34,852 nt of DNA. Origin: Methanocaldococcus sp. (GTDB lineage Archaea; AGJL01; Methanococci; Methanococcales; Methanocaldococcaceae). The position numbers and the translations under genes are program-made. Location of the stretch: the NCBI RefSeq assembly GCF_024490875.1, contig NZ_JACCLX010000027.1:1-34852 (forward strand), in the 5' to 3' direction. Below, piece by piece: positions 17,870 to 27,447 of this stretch. The stretch's first letter is position 1, and every line of letters begins with the position of its first letter. The notes below the pieces were generated by a model. That model had not been told where the DNA came from and ran no database searches. It was given only the letters and a program-made list of their open reading frames with translations.

Positions 17870-19879
17870 ATGGATATGGAAACATTAGAAGACTTTAAAG
17901 ACTATTTAGTTGCATATTTAAGGAATATTCACCAAGAGGATATTATATTAGACAGTGAAAAAATTGTAATTGATTTAAATAAACTTTATGAATATGGGTT
18001 AATGGAATTTGTAGAGTTTTTAGTAGATAATCCTGAAAAGGGTATTAAATTTATAAAAGAGTGTTACTATGAGGCATACTACACTTTAAAAAACGAATAT
18101 CCAAAAAACATAATAGTTTCAGTAAAGAATTTACCAAAAATTTTTAAAACTACAAGGAAAGGGGAGATTTTTACAGTAGAGGATATTAGAAGCAATAGTT
18201 TAGGGAAGTTGGTAGAATTTGAAGGAATCATTGTAATGGCATCAAAAATTAGACCAATGTTAAAATATGCCTATTATATATGCCCAAAATGTGGAAGAGA
18301 ATATTATAAGGAGATAGATATTTTGAATTTTGAGGGTGAAAAATCTGTATGTGAATGTGGCTCAGAATTAAATTTAATTGAGAATAAATCAACATATACT
18401 GATTTTCAAGAAATAAAAGTTCAGCAACCCTTAGATTTAATGGAAAATCCAGAAGAACCTCCAAAGTATGTAACTGTGTTTTTAGAGAACAGTTCAGGGG
18501 TGTATGCTGGAAGAGTTAAAATAACTGGCGTTCCAATAAAAATTAGAAAGAGCAAAAAACTTCCTATATATGAAATTTATGTTAAGGCAATACATTGTGA
18601 AGCCTTAGATGGAGATGTTAAAATTAAATTAACTAATTCAGATATTGAAAATATTAAAAAATTAGCTAAAAGGCAGGATATCATTGATATATTGGCTGAT
18701 AGATTAATTCCTGAAATTAGGGGACATTCAGCAATAAAAAAAGCTGTATTTTTGCAACAAATAAAGGGAGTGAAAAAACCAGGTAAAAGGGCAGATATAC
18801 ATATACTTTTAATTACTGATCCAGGCATTGGGAAGACAGTAATTTTAAGAAAAATTGCTGAAATTCCTGGTAATTTATATGGTTCAGTTACTACTGCAAC
18901 TGGTGTTGGTTTAACTGCCGCAGTAGTTAGGGAAAAAACTGAAATTGGAGAAGATACATGGGTTATAAAACCAGGTTTATTGGTTAAAGCACATAAGGGA
19001 ACTGCCTGTATTGATGAATTGACTGTTAATAAAGATTTGCAAAGTTATATCTTAGAGGCAATGGAAAGTCAAACAATTCATATTAGTAAAGGAGGAATTA
19101 ATGCTAAATTGCCTGCTGAATGTGCAATATTGGCAGCATGTAATCCAAGATGGGGTAGATTTAATCCAGAGGTTTCTGTAGCTGAGCAGATTAACATTCC
19201 TGCCCCATTATTAAGTAGATTTGACTTAATATTTCCAATTAGAGATGTTTCTGATAAGAATAGAGATAGAGACATTGCCGAATATATTATTGACTTACAT
19301 AGGGCTTATTTAGATGACAATATAAATAAAAAAATAGGGCTAAATTATTTGGAAGTTGATGGCGTAAAGATTGACAAGGAGTTTATAATAAAATACATTT
19401 ACTACGCAAGGCAAAAAAAGCCAGTAATTAGCGAAAGAGCCAAAGAATTATTTATTAATTACTATGTTGAAATGAGAAAAAAGCACCAAATAACTGCAAG
19501 ACAGTTGGAATCTGCTATAAGAATTGCTGAAGCTCATGCAAAGGCAAAGTTAAAGGATGTAGTTGATGAAGAAGATGCCAAGGAAGCAATAAATATTATC
19601 ACTGAATGCCTAAAAGAAATTGCCTATGACCCAGAGACAGGAATATTTGATGTTGATAAAATATTGGGAGTTTCTAAGAAAGAAAGGGATAAATTAATTG
19701 TTGTATATGAAATAATTAAAGAATTGGCAGAAAAATCAGAACTTGTTGAGTATGTTGATATTGCTGAGGAGGCAAAAAAGAAAGGAATTAAAGAGGATGA
19801 ATTAGAAAATATTATTAAAAAATTAGTTAAGTATGGTGATATTGACGAACCAAAGCCGGGGAGATATAGAATATTATAA
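17870..19879 (+). CDS. mcm: MCM-family replicative helicase, divergent member
   Basis: The 669-residue protein has an MCM N-terminal region with a zinc site (CPKCGREYY, then CECGSEL), an AAA+ core and a C-terminal winged helix (about 605-669). The Walker A motif is DPGIGKT (317-323). Walker B is CIDEL (D382, E383), followed by TVN instead of the usual FDKM. Sensor 1 is AACNPRWGRFNP and the arginine finger is LLSRFDLIF. Methanococcales carry several MCM paralogs; this looks like one of the divergent ones (compare MJ1489, from memory) rather than the main replicative helicase. GGGGAT precedes the ATG. The lhr gene follows after 17 bp. Confidence 0.9.
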   Translation: MDMETLEDFKDYLVAYLRNIHQEDIILDSEKIVIDLNKLYEYGLMEFVEFLVDNPEKGIKFIKECYYEAYYTLKNEYPKNIIVSVKNLPKIFKTTRKGEIFTVEDIRSNSLGKLVEFEGIIVMASKIRPMLKYAYYICPKCGREYYKEIDILNFEGEKSVCECGSELNLIENKSTYTDFQEIKVQQPLDLMENPEEPPKYVTVFLENSSGVYAGRVKITGVPIKIRKSKKLPIYEIYVKAIHCEALDGDVKIKLTNSDIENIKKLAKRQDIIDILADRLIPEIRGHSAIKKAVFLQQIKGVKKPGKRADIHILLITDPGIGKTVILRKIAEIPGNLYGSVTTATGVGLTAAVVREKTEIGEDTWVIKPGLLVKAHKGTACIDELTVNKDLQSYILEAMESQTIHISKGGINAKLPAECAILAACNPRWGRFNPEVSVAEQINIPAPLLSRFDLIFPIRDVSDKNRDRDIAEYIIDLHRAYLDDNINKKIGLNYLEVDGVKIDKEFIIKYIYYARQKKPVISERAKELFINYYVEMRKKHQITARQLESAIRIAEAHAKAKLKDVVDEEDAKEAINIITECLKEIAYDPETGIFDVDKILGVSKKERDKLIVVYEIIKELAEKSELVEYVDIAEEAKKKGIKEDELENIIKKLVKYGDIDEPKPGRYRIL

Positions 19880-19896
19880 TACTTTTTGGGATAACT

Positions 19897-22425
19897 ATGG
19901 GAAAAATAGAATATTTAAAGAAGGAACATTCTGACGAGGAAATTTATAAGATTTTAGAAAAACCAGTAAAAGAATGGTTTAGAAGAAAATATAAAACTTT
20001 TACTCCTCCACAAAGATATGCAATTAAGGAAATACACGAAGGAAAAAATATTTTAATTTGCTCACCAACTGGAAGTGGAAAAACATTATCTGCTTTTTTA
20101 GCAGGGATTAATGAATTGATAAAATTATCTATGGAAAAAAAGTTAGAGGATAGAATTTATATTCTTTATGTTTCTCCTTTGAGAGCTTTAAATAATGATA
20201 TTGAAAGAAATTTAAAGGAACCATTAAAGGAGATTTACGAAGTATCTAAAGAATTAGGAATTGAGTTGGATAAGATTAGAGTGGCTGTAAGAACGAGTGA
20301 TACTACGAGTTCTCAAAAGCAAAGGATGTTAAAAAAACCACCTCATATATTGATAACCACTCCAGAATCTTTGGCAATATCTTTATGCTCTCCAAAATTT
20401 TCTAAGTTATTGGAAGGAATTAAATATGTTATAGTTGATGAAATTCATGCATTAACAAATAAAAGAGGTGTTCATCTTTCTTTATCCTTAGAGAGGTTAA
20501 ATAGAATAGCAAACTTTATAAGAATTGGGTTATCTGCAACAATTCATCCTTTAATAGAAGTTGCCAAATTTTTAGTAGGTAATGGAAGAGATTGCTACAT
20601 TGTAGATGTTAGCTACAAAAAAGATATGGAAATAAAAGTTTTATCACCAGTTGATGACTTTATATATACTCCTTCTGAAGAGATTAGTAAAAGATTATAC
20701 AATTTATTAAAAAAACTTATTGAAGAGCATAGAACAGTTTTAATATTTACAAATACAAGGAGCGCAACTGAAAGAGTGGCATTTCATTTAAAAAAGATGG
20801 GTATAAAGAATATTGAGACACATCATTCTTCTTTAAGTAGAGAACATCGATTAATGGTTGAAGAAAAATTAAAAAAAGGAGAACTGTCGTGTGTTATTAG
20901 TTCAACATCCTTAGAGTTGGGAATTGATATAGGGAGCATTGATTTAGTTATTCTCTTAGGTTCTCCAAAGAGTGTTTCGAGGGCTTTACAAAGAATTGGA
21001 AGAAGTGGGCATAAACTTCACGAAAAGAGTAAGGGAATAATAATTCCTTTTGATAGAGACGATTTAATTGAAAATGTTATATTATCTTATGATGCTAAAA
21101 TTGGTAAAATTGATAAAATACATATTCCAAAGAACTGTTTAGATGTATTGGCACAACATATTGTGGGAATGGCTTTGGAAAAGGTTTGGGATGTTGATGA
21201 AGCATATAATTTAATTAAAAGAGCATATCCATATAAAGATTTAAGTAAAGAGGATTTCTTAGATGTTTTAAGATACTTATCTGGAAGTATTGAAGAAAAA
21301 AAGGTTTATGCTAAAATATGGTTAAAAGATAACAAATTTGGTAAGAGAGGGAAAAATGTTAGAGCAATTTACTATATGAATGTTGGAACAATTCCTGATG
21401 AGACATCTATATCTGTCTATGATGGAAAAAGATATGTTGGTGAGGTTGAGGAAGAGTTTGCTGAAAAGTTGATGAAAGAAGATATATTTGTTTTAGGAGG
21501 AAAAACCTATAAGTATTTAGGTAGTAGAGGAAACAAAATTATGGTTAAAGAGGTGTTTAATGAAAATCCAACAATTCCAGCGTGGTTTTCTGAACAGTTG
21601 CCTCTTGCTTATGATTTGGCATTAGATATAGAAAAATTTAGGAAAGAAGTTTTACATAAAGAAGTTGAGGATATTAAAAATAAGTATGATATTGATGAGA
21701 AAACATCTAAAGCAGTAAAAAACTACATAGAAGAGCAAAATAAGTATGCAATTGTTCCTGACGATGAGAAAGTTTTAATAGAAAATTTTGACGAAGAGAA
21801 GAGAAGATATTATATATTCCACTTTGTTGCAGGAAGGAGGGCTAATGAGGCTTTGGCAAGAGCTTTTGCCAATTACATCTCTAAAATTAAAAATTGTAAT
21901 GTAAGAATATCAGTAAATGACTATGGATTTGCTTTGATACTTCCAAAGAATAGAAAAATAACAAAATCTGATATTGTGGAATTACTAAATATAGACATTG
22001 TTAAAAATGTTAGGGAATCTATTGAAAGAAGTGATATTATAAAGAGAAGATTTCGACATGTTGCTACAAGGGGCTTTATGATTTTACGAAGATATATGAA
22101 TAAGAAGATTAGTGTGGAGAAACAACAATTTAATGCTGAGATGCTTTTAAAATACTGTAAAGAGGTTAATCATCCACTATATAGAGAAACAATTCGGGAG
22201 ATTTTAGAGGATTCTTTGGATATTGAGAACGCTTTAGACTATTTCGAAAAAATAAAAAAGAGAAAAATATATTATTTAAAATTACCAACTCCTTCTCCAT
22301 TTGCGTTTAATTTAATAGTATTTGCGTCATCAGATGTTATATTTATGGAAGATAAGAGAAGGATGATTATGGAATTACACAAAAGAGTTATGGAGTTTAT
22401 CAAGGGAAATAAAAAAGAGGAATAA
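19897..22425 (+). CDS. lhr: Lhr-type superfamily 2 helicase
   Basis: The 842-residue ATP-dependent 3'-5' helicase shows the SF2 series: CSPTGSGKT (motif I), VSPLRALNNDI (Ia), TTPESL, VDEIHAL (motif II), LSATIHP (III), IFTNTRSATERVAFHL (IV), STSLELGIDIGSIDLVI (V) and QRIGRSGH (VI). After the two RecA domains come a winged helix and the Lhr-specific C-terminal domain (FHFVAGRRANEALARAFA; HVATRGFMILR). Its length fits archaeal Lhr-core, which works on branched DNA or RNA-DNA hybrids in repair. It sits 17 bp after mcm, probably co-transcribed, which supports a role at damaged forks. Confidence 0.92.
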   Translation: MGKIEYLKKEHSDEEIYKILEKPVKEWFRRKYKTFTPPQRYAIKEIHEGKNILICSPTGSGKTLSAFLAGINELIKLSMEKKLEDRIYILYVSPLRALNNDIERNLKEPLKEIYEVSKELGIELDKIRVAVRTSDTTSSQKQRMLKKPPHILITTPESLAISLCSPKFSKLLEGIKYVIVDEIHALTNKRGVHLSLSLERLNRIANFIRIGLSATIHPLIEVAKFLVGNGRDCYIVDVSYKKDMEIKVLSPVDDFIYTPSEEISKRLYNLLKKLIEEHRTVLIFTNTRSATERVAFHLKKMGIKNIETHHSSLSREHRLMVEEKLKKGELSCVISSTSLELGIDIGSIDLVILLGSPKSVSRALQRIGRSGHKLHEKSKGIIIPFDRDDLIENVILSYDAKIGKIDKIHIPKNCLDVLAQHIVGMALEKVWDVDEAYNLIKRAYPYKDLSKEDFLDVLRYLSGSIEEKKVYAKIWLKDNKFGKRGKNVRAIYYMNVGTIPDETSISVYDGKRYVGEVEEEFAEKLMKEDIFVLGGKTYKYLGSRGNKIMVKEVFNENPTIPAWFSEQLPLAYDLALDIEKFRKEVLHKEVEDIKNKYDIDEKTSKAVKNYIEEQNKYAIVPDDEKVLIENFDEEKRRYYIFHFVAGRRANEALARAFANYISKIKNCNVRISVNDYGFALILPKNRKITKSDIVELLNIDIVKNVRESIERSDIIKRRFRHVATRGFMILRRYMNKKISVEKQQFNAEMLLKYCKEVNHPLYRETIREILEDSLDIENALDYFEKIKKRKIYYLKLPTPSPFAFNLIVFASSDVIFMEDKRRMIMELHKRVMEFIKGNKKEE

Positions 22426-22495
22426 AAATTTTATATAGTTTAACATCTCTATAACTATTTATAACTATTAATTAAAATATTTTTGGTGATACTTA

Positions 22496-22900
22496 ATGAC
22501 AGAAGAGCAAAATAATGAACAAAAAAGGAGACTTACTGGAAAAATGAAGAGGATGCTTAGAGCTAAAGCTCACCATTTAGAGCCTGTTGTTTGGGTTGGA
22601 AAGGAAGGTAGTGAGAAGGTTATTAAGGAAGTTGATAGGCAGTTGAAAGCGAGAGGGTTAATAAAAGTTAAGGTTAGAAAAACTGCCTTACTATATGAAG
22701 ACAAATATGAAATTGCAGATAAACTTTCTAAGGCGTGTGATGCAGAGGTTGTTAGTGTAGTAGGACATGTTATAACATTATTTAGACCAAGAGAGGGATG
22801 GAAAAAATATTTATCTAAGAAACCTAAGAAAAAAGTCAAAAAAGATGAGAAAATTATTGAATTGTTTGAAAAATTTAAAAAAAAGGCAATTAAAGAATAA
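22496..22900 (+). CDS. YhbY-like CRM-domain RNA-binding protein
   Basis: The 134-residue basic protein is mainly one CRM domain (about 12-100), shown by LRAKAHHLEPVVWVGKEGSEKVIKEVDRQL and the later VVSVVGHVITLFRP. CRM proteins bind structured RNA; bacterial YhbY associates with pre-50S ribosomes and plant relatives act in intron splicing. A lysine-rich tail (KKPKKKVKKDEK) probably adds RNA affinity. A perfect GGTGATACT site precedes the ATG. It follows lhr by 70 bp, in which AT-rich DNA could hold a separate promoter. Confidence 0.88.
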   Translation: MTEEQNNEQKRRLTGKMKRMLRAKAHHLEPVVWVGKEGSEKVIKEVDRQLKARGLIKVKVRKTALLYEDKYEIADKLSKACDAEVVSVVGHVITLFRPREGWKKYLSKKPKKKVKKDEKIIELFEKFKKKAIKE

Positions 22901-22933
22901 AAAATAAAAAGATATTACTAATAGAGGGAAAAA

Positions 22934-23869
22934 ATGAAAAAAATCTATTTAATATTAATAATTCTTTTTGTTGTTTTAATTGGAATTGTAGGAGCCACTA
23001 TATTGGTAGTTATGAGTTTATCAAATGAAAGTATAAATTTATTTGGAGGAGAGAAAATAGCAAAGGTTTATCTATGCAATGAAATTTATTTTAATTATGA
23101 TCAAGATTCTGGATTATTATTTGGTAATAAAAAAGATGCGAGATATTACATTAATTTATTAGATAGATTAGAAAAAGATGACTCAGTTAAAGGAGTTTTA
23201 CTTATAGTTAATTCTCCGGGTGGTGAAGTTATAGCCAGTGAAAAATTGGCAAGAAAAGTAGCAGAACTTGCAAAGAAAAAGCCAGTAGTTGTTTATGTTG
23301 AAGGATTAGATGCTTCAGGGGCTTATATGGTTTCAGCACCAGCCAACTATATAGTTGCTGAGAAGGATTCAATAGTTGGAAGTATTGGAGTTAGAATGGA
23401 CATAATACATTACTATGGCTTGATGAAAAAACTTGGAATAAATGTAACTACAATAAAGGCAGGAAAGTATAAAGATATTGGCTCTCCATTTAGACCTATG
23501 ACTAAAGAAGAATATGAGTACTTACAAAAGATGATAAATGAAACATATATGGATTTTATTAGATGGGTTGCAAAATATAGGCATTTCTCAATAAATTACA
23601 CTCTAAAAATAGCAGATGGTAAAATATACACCGGAGAAGATGCTAAAAAAGTGGGATTAGTTGATGAAGTTGGAACAGAAGAAACTGCATTGAAAAAATT
23701 GGAAGAACTTGCAAATGTCTCAAATCCAGAAATTGTAGAGTATGGATTAAATGAAGATAATGGATTATTATTTAAATTAACATACTACTTAGGATATGGT
23801 ATTGGAAAAGGTCTTGGAGAAGTTTTATATTCAGCAGGAATTAGAGATGAGAAAATTTTATTACATTAA
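22934..23869 (+). CDS. sppA: Signal peptide peptidase SppA (serine protease, S49)
   Basis: This membrane-bound protease degrades cleaved signal peptides. The 311-residue protein has one N-terminal membrane anchor (about 4-27). The S49 core contains LIVNSPGGEV, catalytic Ser128 in DASGAYMVSAPAN and the probable general base Lys180 in AGKYKDIGSPFRPMT. The Ser-Lys spacing of 52 residues equals that of the Bacillus Ser-Lys dyad enzyme as I recall it. It has a single S49 domain, as in archaea and Bacillus, not the double domain of E. coli. GAGGG precedes the ATG. A T7 run follows the stop. Confidence 0.92.
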   Translation: MKKIYLILIILFVVLIGIVGATILVVMSLSNESINLFGGEKIAKVYLCNEIYFNYDQDSGLLFGNKKDARYYINLLDRLEKDDSVKGVLLIVNSPGGEVIASEKLARKVAELAKKKPVVVYVEGLDASGAYMVSAPANYIVAEKDSIVGSIGVRMDIIHYYGLMKKLGINVTTIKAGKYKDIGSPFRPMTKEEYEYLQKMINETYMDFIRWVAKYRHFSINYTLKIADGKIYTGEDAKKVGLVDEVGTEETALKKLEELANVSNPEIVEYGLNEDNGLLFKLTYYLGYGIGKGLGEVLYSAGIRDEKILLH

Positions 23870-23876
23870 ACTAAAA

Positions 23877-23883
23877 TTTTTTT
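23877..23883 (+). terminator. T-run terminator after sppA
   Basis: Seven Ts lie 7 bp after the sppA stop. Archaeal RNA polymerase terminates at such runs, and the next gene has its own ribosome site. In this AT-rich DNA such runs also arise by chance. Confidence 0.35.
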
Positions 23884-23940
23884 ATAAGTAAATGAAAACA
23901 ATAATTATTAAATAATTACTATTTTAAATTTGGTGAAAAT

Positions 23941-25464
23941 ATGAAATATAATTTAAATATCCTTAAAATAAGGGCAAATTTAATAAAATATATAGAGGTC
24001 GATGAAATAGAAAATTTACCAAAGGTTAAAATTAAAAGTGTTGAGGAATTTCTTGAATCTCACAGAGTCCTTGGAAAAAATGTAATTTACAGATATGAAG
24101 ATAATATTGAGCAAATATTTTTCTTTGTGGATAATGGCGTTATATTTTATATTCCTGCTAATGGATTTAAATCATTGTCAGATATGATAGAAGCTAAATC
24201 ATTAGGTTTAAGTGCTGAAGAATATTACGAATATTTACAATTTGAAAATCTTGAAGAATATAAAAAATATAAATCTTCTGGATTTAAAAATATTGAAGAT
24301 TACAAAAAAGCAAAAGAACTTGGATTTATAGATGGACTTAAAAAACTTGAAGAAGAAGGTATAGCAAAAAAAGTTGATGATAAATATAGTATATATTATC
24401 TTTATAATGGAATATTAGAAGAAAGGAAATTTTCAAATGACGCTGAACTCTATTATTTTGCATTAGAAAGAGGGTTTAAGAATTTTGATGAATTAGTTGA
24501 AGCACTAAAAGCAGGTTTTGGTGATTATAATGAATATCAGGATGCCTTAAAAAGAGGATTTAAAGATGCCTATGAATATAATGATGCATTATTTAGAGGT
24601 TTTAAAAATGCAGAAGAATATAGAATAGCAAAAACTCTCGAGATTTCAAGCGAAAAGGAGTTTAAGGAGTATAAAGAATTAAAAAAAATTTGTGAAAACT
24701 TTGAGTTAGAAACATTTGAAGAGGGATATTTATTAAAGATTTTAATGGATATGAAATTAGATGAAACTATAAGTCTCAAAGATTTATATAATAAATTAAA
24801 AGAAAAAGAAAAATTAATGAAGATAAAAAAAGATATGTTAAGTAAGATTCTTGGTATTTCAGGGCCTTCTTGGTATTCTACAAAATTTACTACAATAGAT
24901 GATTTAGAGGAATATTTAGAAAATAGCGAAATTATTTCCTTACTTGGTGAATATATTAAAGAGAAAAAAATATTTAAAAGGACATATCCACCAAAGCCTT
25001 CAAGAAGGATTGTTATTATTGATGCTATAACTGTTTTAGAAAATATATCTAATCTTTCATCTAAATCAATAGAAAATCTTATTAAAAAAATTAAAGATGC
25101 AGGATTTAAAAACATAATAGTTGTCATAGATATGGAAACATACTATAAGATTAAAGAAAAGGACATTTGGAAGTATTTAATTGATAAATGTAAAATTAAA
25201 AGAGTTGAATCAAAAGATGAAGCTTATGACTTTATAATTGATTATATAAAAAACTTTGGTGCATTAGTTATAAGTAATGCATCATTTAAAGATTATATAA
25301 TGAAGAATTCAAAATATCCATCATACAAAGAAATTAAAGATTACATCATTCCATTTACGATAAAAGATGGAAATATTAATATAGATATTGAATTGTTGAG
25401 AAAGATATATTCTGAATTATGTCTAAAAAGATTGGAAAAAATAAAAGAATCTGTGGTAGTATGA
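23941..25464 (+). CDS. Repeat protein with C-terminal NYN/PIN-like nuclease domain
   Basis: The 507-residue protein has three parts. Residues about 75-260 contain short helical repeats of the form A-x-x-x-GFKNxxEYxxA (GFKNIEDYKKAKELGF, GFKNFDELVEALKAGF, GFKDAYEYNDALFRGF, GFKNAEEYRIAK). A charged linker follows. Residues about 352-490 look like an NYN ribonuclease domain of the Zc3h12a type: RRIVIIDAITVLE (Asp361), NIIVVIDMETYY, SKDEAYDFIIDYI, GALVISNASFKDYI and IPFTIKDGNI. Similarity is by fold pattern, so nuclease activity is inference. GGTGAAAAT precedes the ATG. Its stop overlaps the next start (ATGA), linking it to the nucleotidyltransferase gene. Confidence 0.6.
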   Translation: MKYNLNILKIRANLIKYIEVDEIENLPKVKIKSVEEFLESHRVLGKNVIYRYEDNIEQIFFFVDNGVIFYIPANGFKSLSDMIEAKSLGLSAEEYYEYLQFENLEEYKKYKSSGFKNIEDYKKAKELGFIDGLKKLEEEGIAKKVDDKYSIYYLYNGILEERKFSNDAELYYFALERGFKNFDELVEALKAGFGDYNEYQDALKRGFKDAYEYNDALFRGFKNAEEYRIAKTLEISSEKEFKEYKELKKICENFELETFEEGYLLKILMDMKLDETISLKDLYNKLKEKEKLMKIKKDMLSKILGISGPSWYSTKFTTIDDLEEYLENSEIISLLGEYIKEKKIFKRTYPPKPSRRIVIIDAITVLENISNLSSKSIENLIKKIKDAGFKNIIVVIDMETYYKIKEKDIWKYLIDKCKIKRVESKDEAYDFIIDYIKNFGALVISNASFKDYIMKNSKYPSYKEIKDYIIPFTIKDGNINIDIELLRKIYSELCLKRLEKIKESVVV

Positions 25465-26486
25465 GAGTAAGGATTAGAGATTTTATAGAAACTAATGAAG
25501 GATTATACTTTGCTGTAAATTCATACTATCATCCAGAAGATAGAGTTTTATCTTTTTTGAGATATGTTCCTTATAAATTTGTAAATTTTGAAGTTGATAT
25601 AAGTAATATTAGAGAAATTAATGGAATAAAATATGTAAAAATAAGTGAAAGTTCTTTGGCATACAAATTCTTAGAGGAAAATTTTAATAAATATTTATTT
25701 TATGATGAAACTATCGATGTGTTAATGCACGCAATTCCTAAGGAAGATGTAAAAAGAATATTAAAACCAAAAGAACGATTAAAGGAAATTGTTAATGAAG
25801 AATATAAATTAAATGAGTTGGAAGAGAAATGTAGAAAATTATCTTTAATATTAGAGGATTATGGAGTTCCAATTAAAAGTATGGGAGTTAGCGGATCTCT
25901 ATTGTTAAAGTTAAATAACAAAAATTCTGACATTGACTTTGTAATCTATGGTAGAGAGATGCATAAAAAAGGAAGAGAAGCATTGAAACAGGCATTTGAA
26001 GATGGAAAATTAGAGCCATTGTCTGAAAATTTTTGGAAAATTGCATATAAAAAGAGAATTAAAGATAACACTTTAACTTATGAAGAATTTATATTTTATG
26101 AAAAGAGAAAGTATAATAGAGGAGTCGTAAATAATACAATGTTTGATTTACTATTTACAAGGGAATGGGATGAAATTAAAGGAAAGTATGGTGATAAGAG
26201 ATATAAAAATTTGGGCTTTGTAGAAATAGAAGGAGTTGTATTAAATGATGATTTTGCCTTTGACAATCCTGCAATTTATGAGATAGAGTGCTACAATGAT
26301 GAAAATATAAAAGAGGTTGTTTCTTTCACCCATACTTATGCAGGACAGTGTTTTAATGGAGAGGAGATTATTGCAAGAGGAAAATTAGAGGAGGTTATTG
26401 ATAAATCTGGAAATAAATATAAGAGAGTTGTTGTAGGAACTACAAGAGAGGCATATAATGAGTATATAAAGTTAAAAAATTTGTAA
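25461..26486 (+). CDS. Pol-beta-type nucleotidyltransferase domain protein
   Basis: The start is placed at ATG 25461, in an ATGA overlap with the upstream stop. An earlier in-frame ATG at 25419 would lie inside the neighbour's coding region and has no ribosome site. The resulting 341-residue protein contains the nucleotidyltransferase signature GSLLLKLNNKNSDIDFVIYG (G145, S146 and acids D157, D159). The N-terminal 110 residues and the C-terminal domain (FTHTYAGQCFNGEEI, then VVVGTTREAYNEY) belong to no family I can name. The target could be RNA or a small molecule. Coupling to the NYN-like gene suggests an RNA-processing pair. Mevalonate kinase follows after 10 bp. Confidence 0.7.
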   Translation: MRVRIRDFIETNEGLYFAVNSYYHPEDRVLSFLRYVPYKFVNFEVDISNIREINGIKYVKISESSLAYKFLEENFNKYLFYDETIDVLMHAIPKEDVKRILKPKERLKEIVNEEYKLNELEEKCRKLSLILEDYGVPIKSMGVSGSLLLKLNNKNSDIDFVIYGREMHKKGREALKQAFEDGKLEPLSENFWKIAYKKRIKDNTLTYEEFIFYEKRKYNRGVVNNTMFDLLFTREWDEIKGKYGDKRYKNLGFVEIEGVVLNDDFAFDNPAIYEIECYNDENIKEVVSFTHTYAGQCFNGEEIIARGKLEEVIDKSGNKYKRVVVGTTREAYNEYIKLKNL

Positions 26487-26496
26487 GGTTTTATTT

Positions 26497-27447
26497 ATGA
26501 TAGTTGAAACTCCCTCAAAAGTTATATTATTTGGAGAGCACGCAGTTGTTTATGGATATAGAGCAGTATCAATGGCTATCAATTTAACATCAACTATAAA
26601 AATTGATAAAATCAATGAAAGAAAAATAATATTAAATTTAAAGGATTTAAACACGTCATTAAGTTTGGATTTAAATAATATAAAAGATTTAAATATTTCA
26701 AATTTAGATAATAATTTGAGTGATTTTAAATATTGCCTCTGTGCTATAAGAAATACATTAAATTACCTAAATATAGAACCAGAATTTGGGTTTAAAATGG
26801 AAATTTCTTCAAAAATTCCAGTGAGTTGTGGCTTAGGCAGTTCTGCCTCAATAACCGTTGGAACAATAAGGGCTGTTAGTAAATTTTATAACAAACATCT
26901 TAAAAATGATGAAGTTGCAAAACTTGGTTATTTGGTAGAGAGAGAAGTTCAAGGAAAGGCGAGTATAACAGATATTTTTACAATAACATATAGAGGTATT
27001 TTAGAGATAAAAAATAACAAATTTAAGAAAATTAAAGGCAGTTTTGAGGAATTTTTAAAAAGTTGTAAATTTTTAATAGTTTATGTTGAAAAAAGGAAGA
27101 AAAAAACTGCTGAGTTGGTTAATAAGGTTGCCAAAATTAAAGATAAAGATATAATATTTAAAAAAATTGACGAAATAGTTGAGGAGGCATTAAAAACAAA
27201 AAATAAAGAAGATTTTGGAAGATTAATGACAAAAAATCACGAACTTTTAAAAAAATTGAATGTTTCTACGCCAAAACTTGATAAAATTGTTAATATTGGA
27301 AATATATATGGATATGGAGCAAAATTAACTGGTGCTGGGGGAGGGGGGTGTATTATAATATTAGTTAATGAAGAAAATGAGAAAGATTTAATAAAAGAAT
27401 TAAATAAGGAGAATGTAAAAATCTTTAAGTGTGAGATAATGATTTAA
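26497..27447 (+). CDS. mvk: Mevalonate kinase
   Basis: This cytosolic enzyme phosphorylates mevalonate in the isoprenoid route to archaeal lipids. The 316-residue GHMP kinase has the N-terminal PSKVILFGEHAVVYG substrate motif, the ATP-binding PVSCGLGSSASITVG loop and the C-terminal GAKLTGAGGGGC motif. It lies 10 bp after the nucleotidyltransferase gene and is probably third in that operon. Its end overlaps by 4 bp the end of the oppositely transcribed 2TM gene. Confidence 0.95.
   Translation: MIVETPSKVILFGEHAVVYGYRAVSMAINLTSTIKIDKINERKIILNLKDLNTSLSLDLNNIKDLNISNLDNNLSDFKYCLCAIRNTLNYLNIEPEFGFKMEISSKIPVSCGLGSSASITVGTIRAVSKFYNKHLKNDEVAKLGYLVEREVQGKASITDIFTITYRGILEIKNNKFKKIKGSFEEFLKSCKFLIVYVEKRKKKTAELVNKVAKIKDKDIIFKKIDEIVEEALKTKNKEDFGRLMTKNHELLKKLNVSTPKLDKIVNIGNIYGYGAKLTGAGGGGCIIILVNEENEKDLIKELNKENVKIFKCEIMI

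Noticed and set aside
24570-25127. 185-residue minus-strand frame
   Set aside because: It is antisense to the repeat/NYN gene, has no ribosome site and resembles no family.
25419-25460. Earlier start for the nucleotidyltransferase (MSKKIGKNKRICGS)
   Set aside because: It lies inside the upstream coding region with no ribosome site; ATG 25461 forms a normal ATGA overlap.
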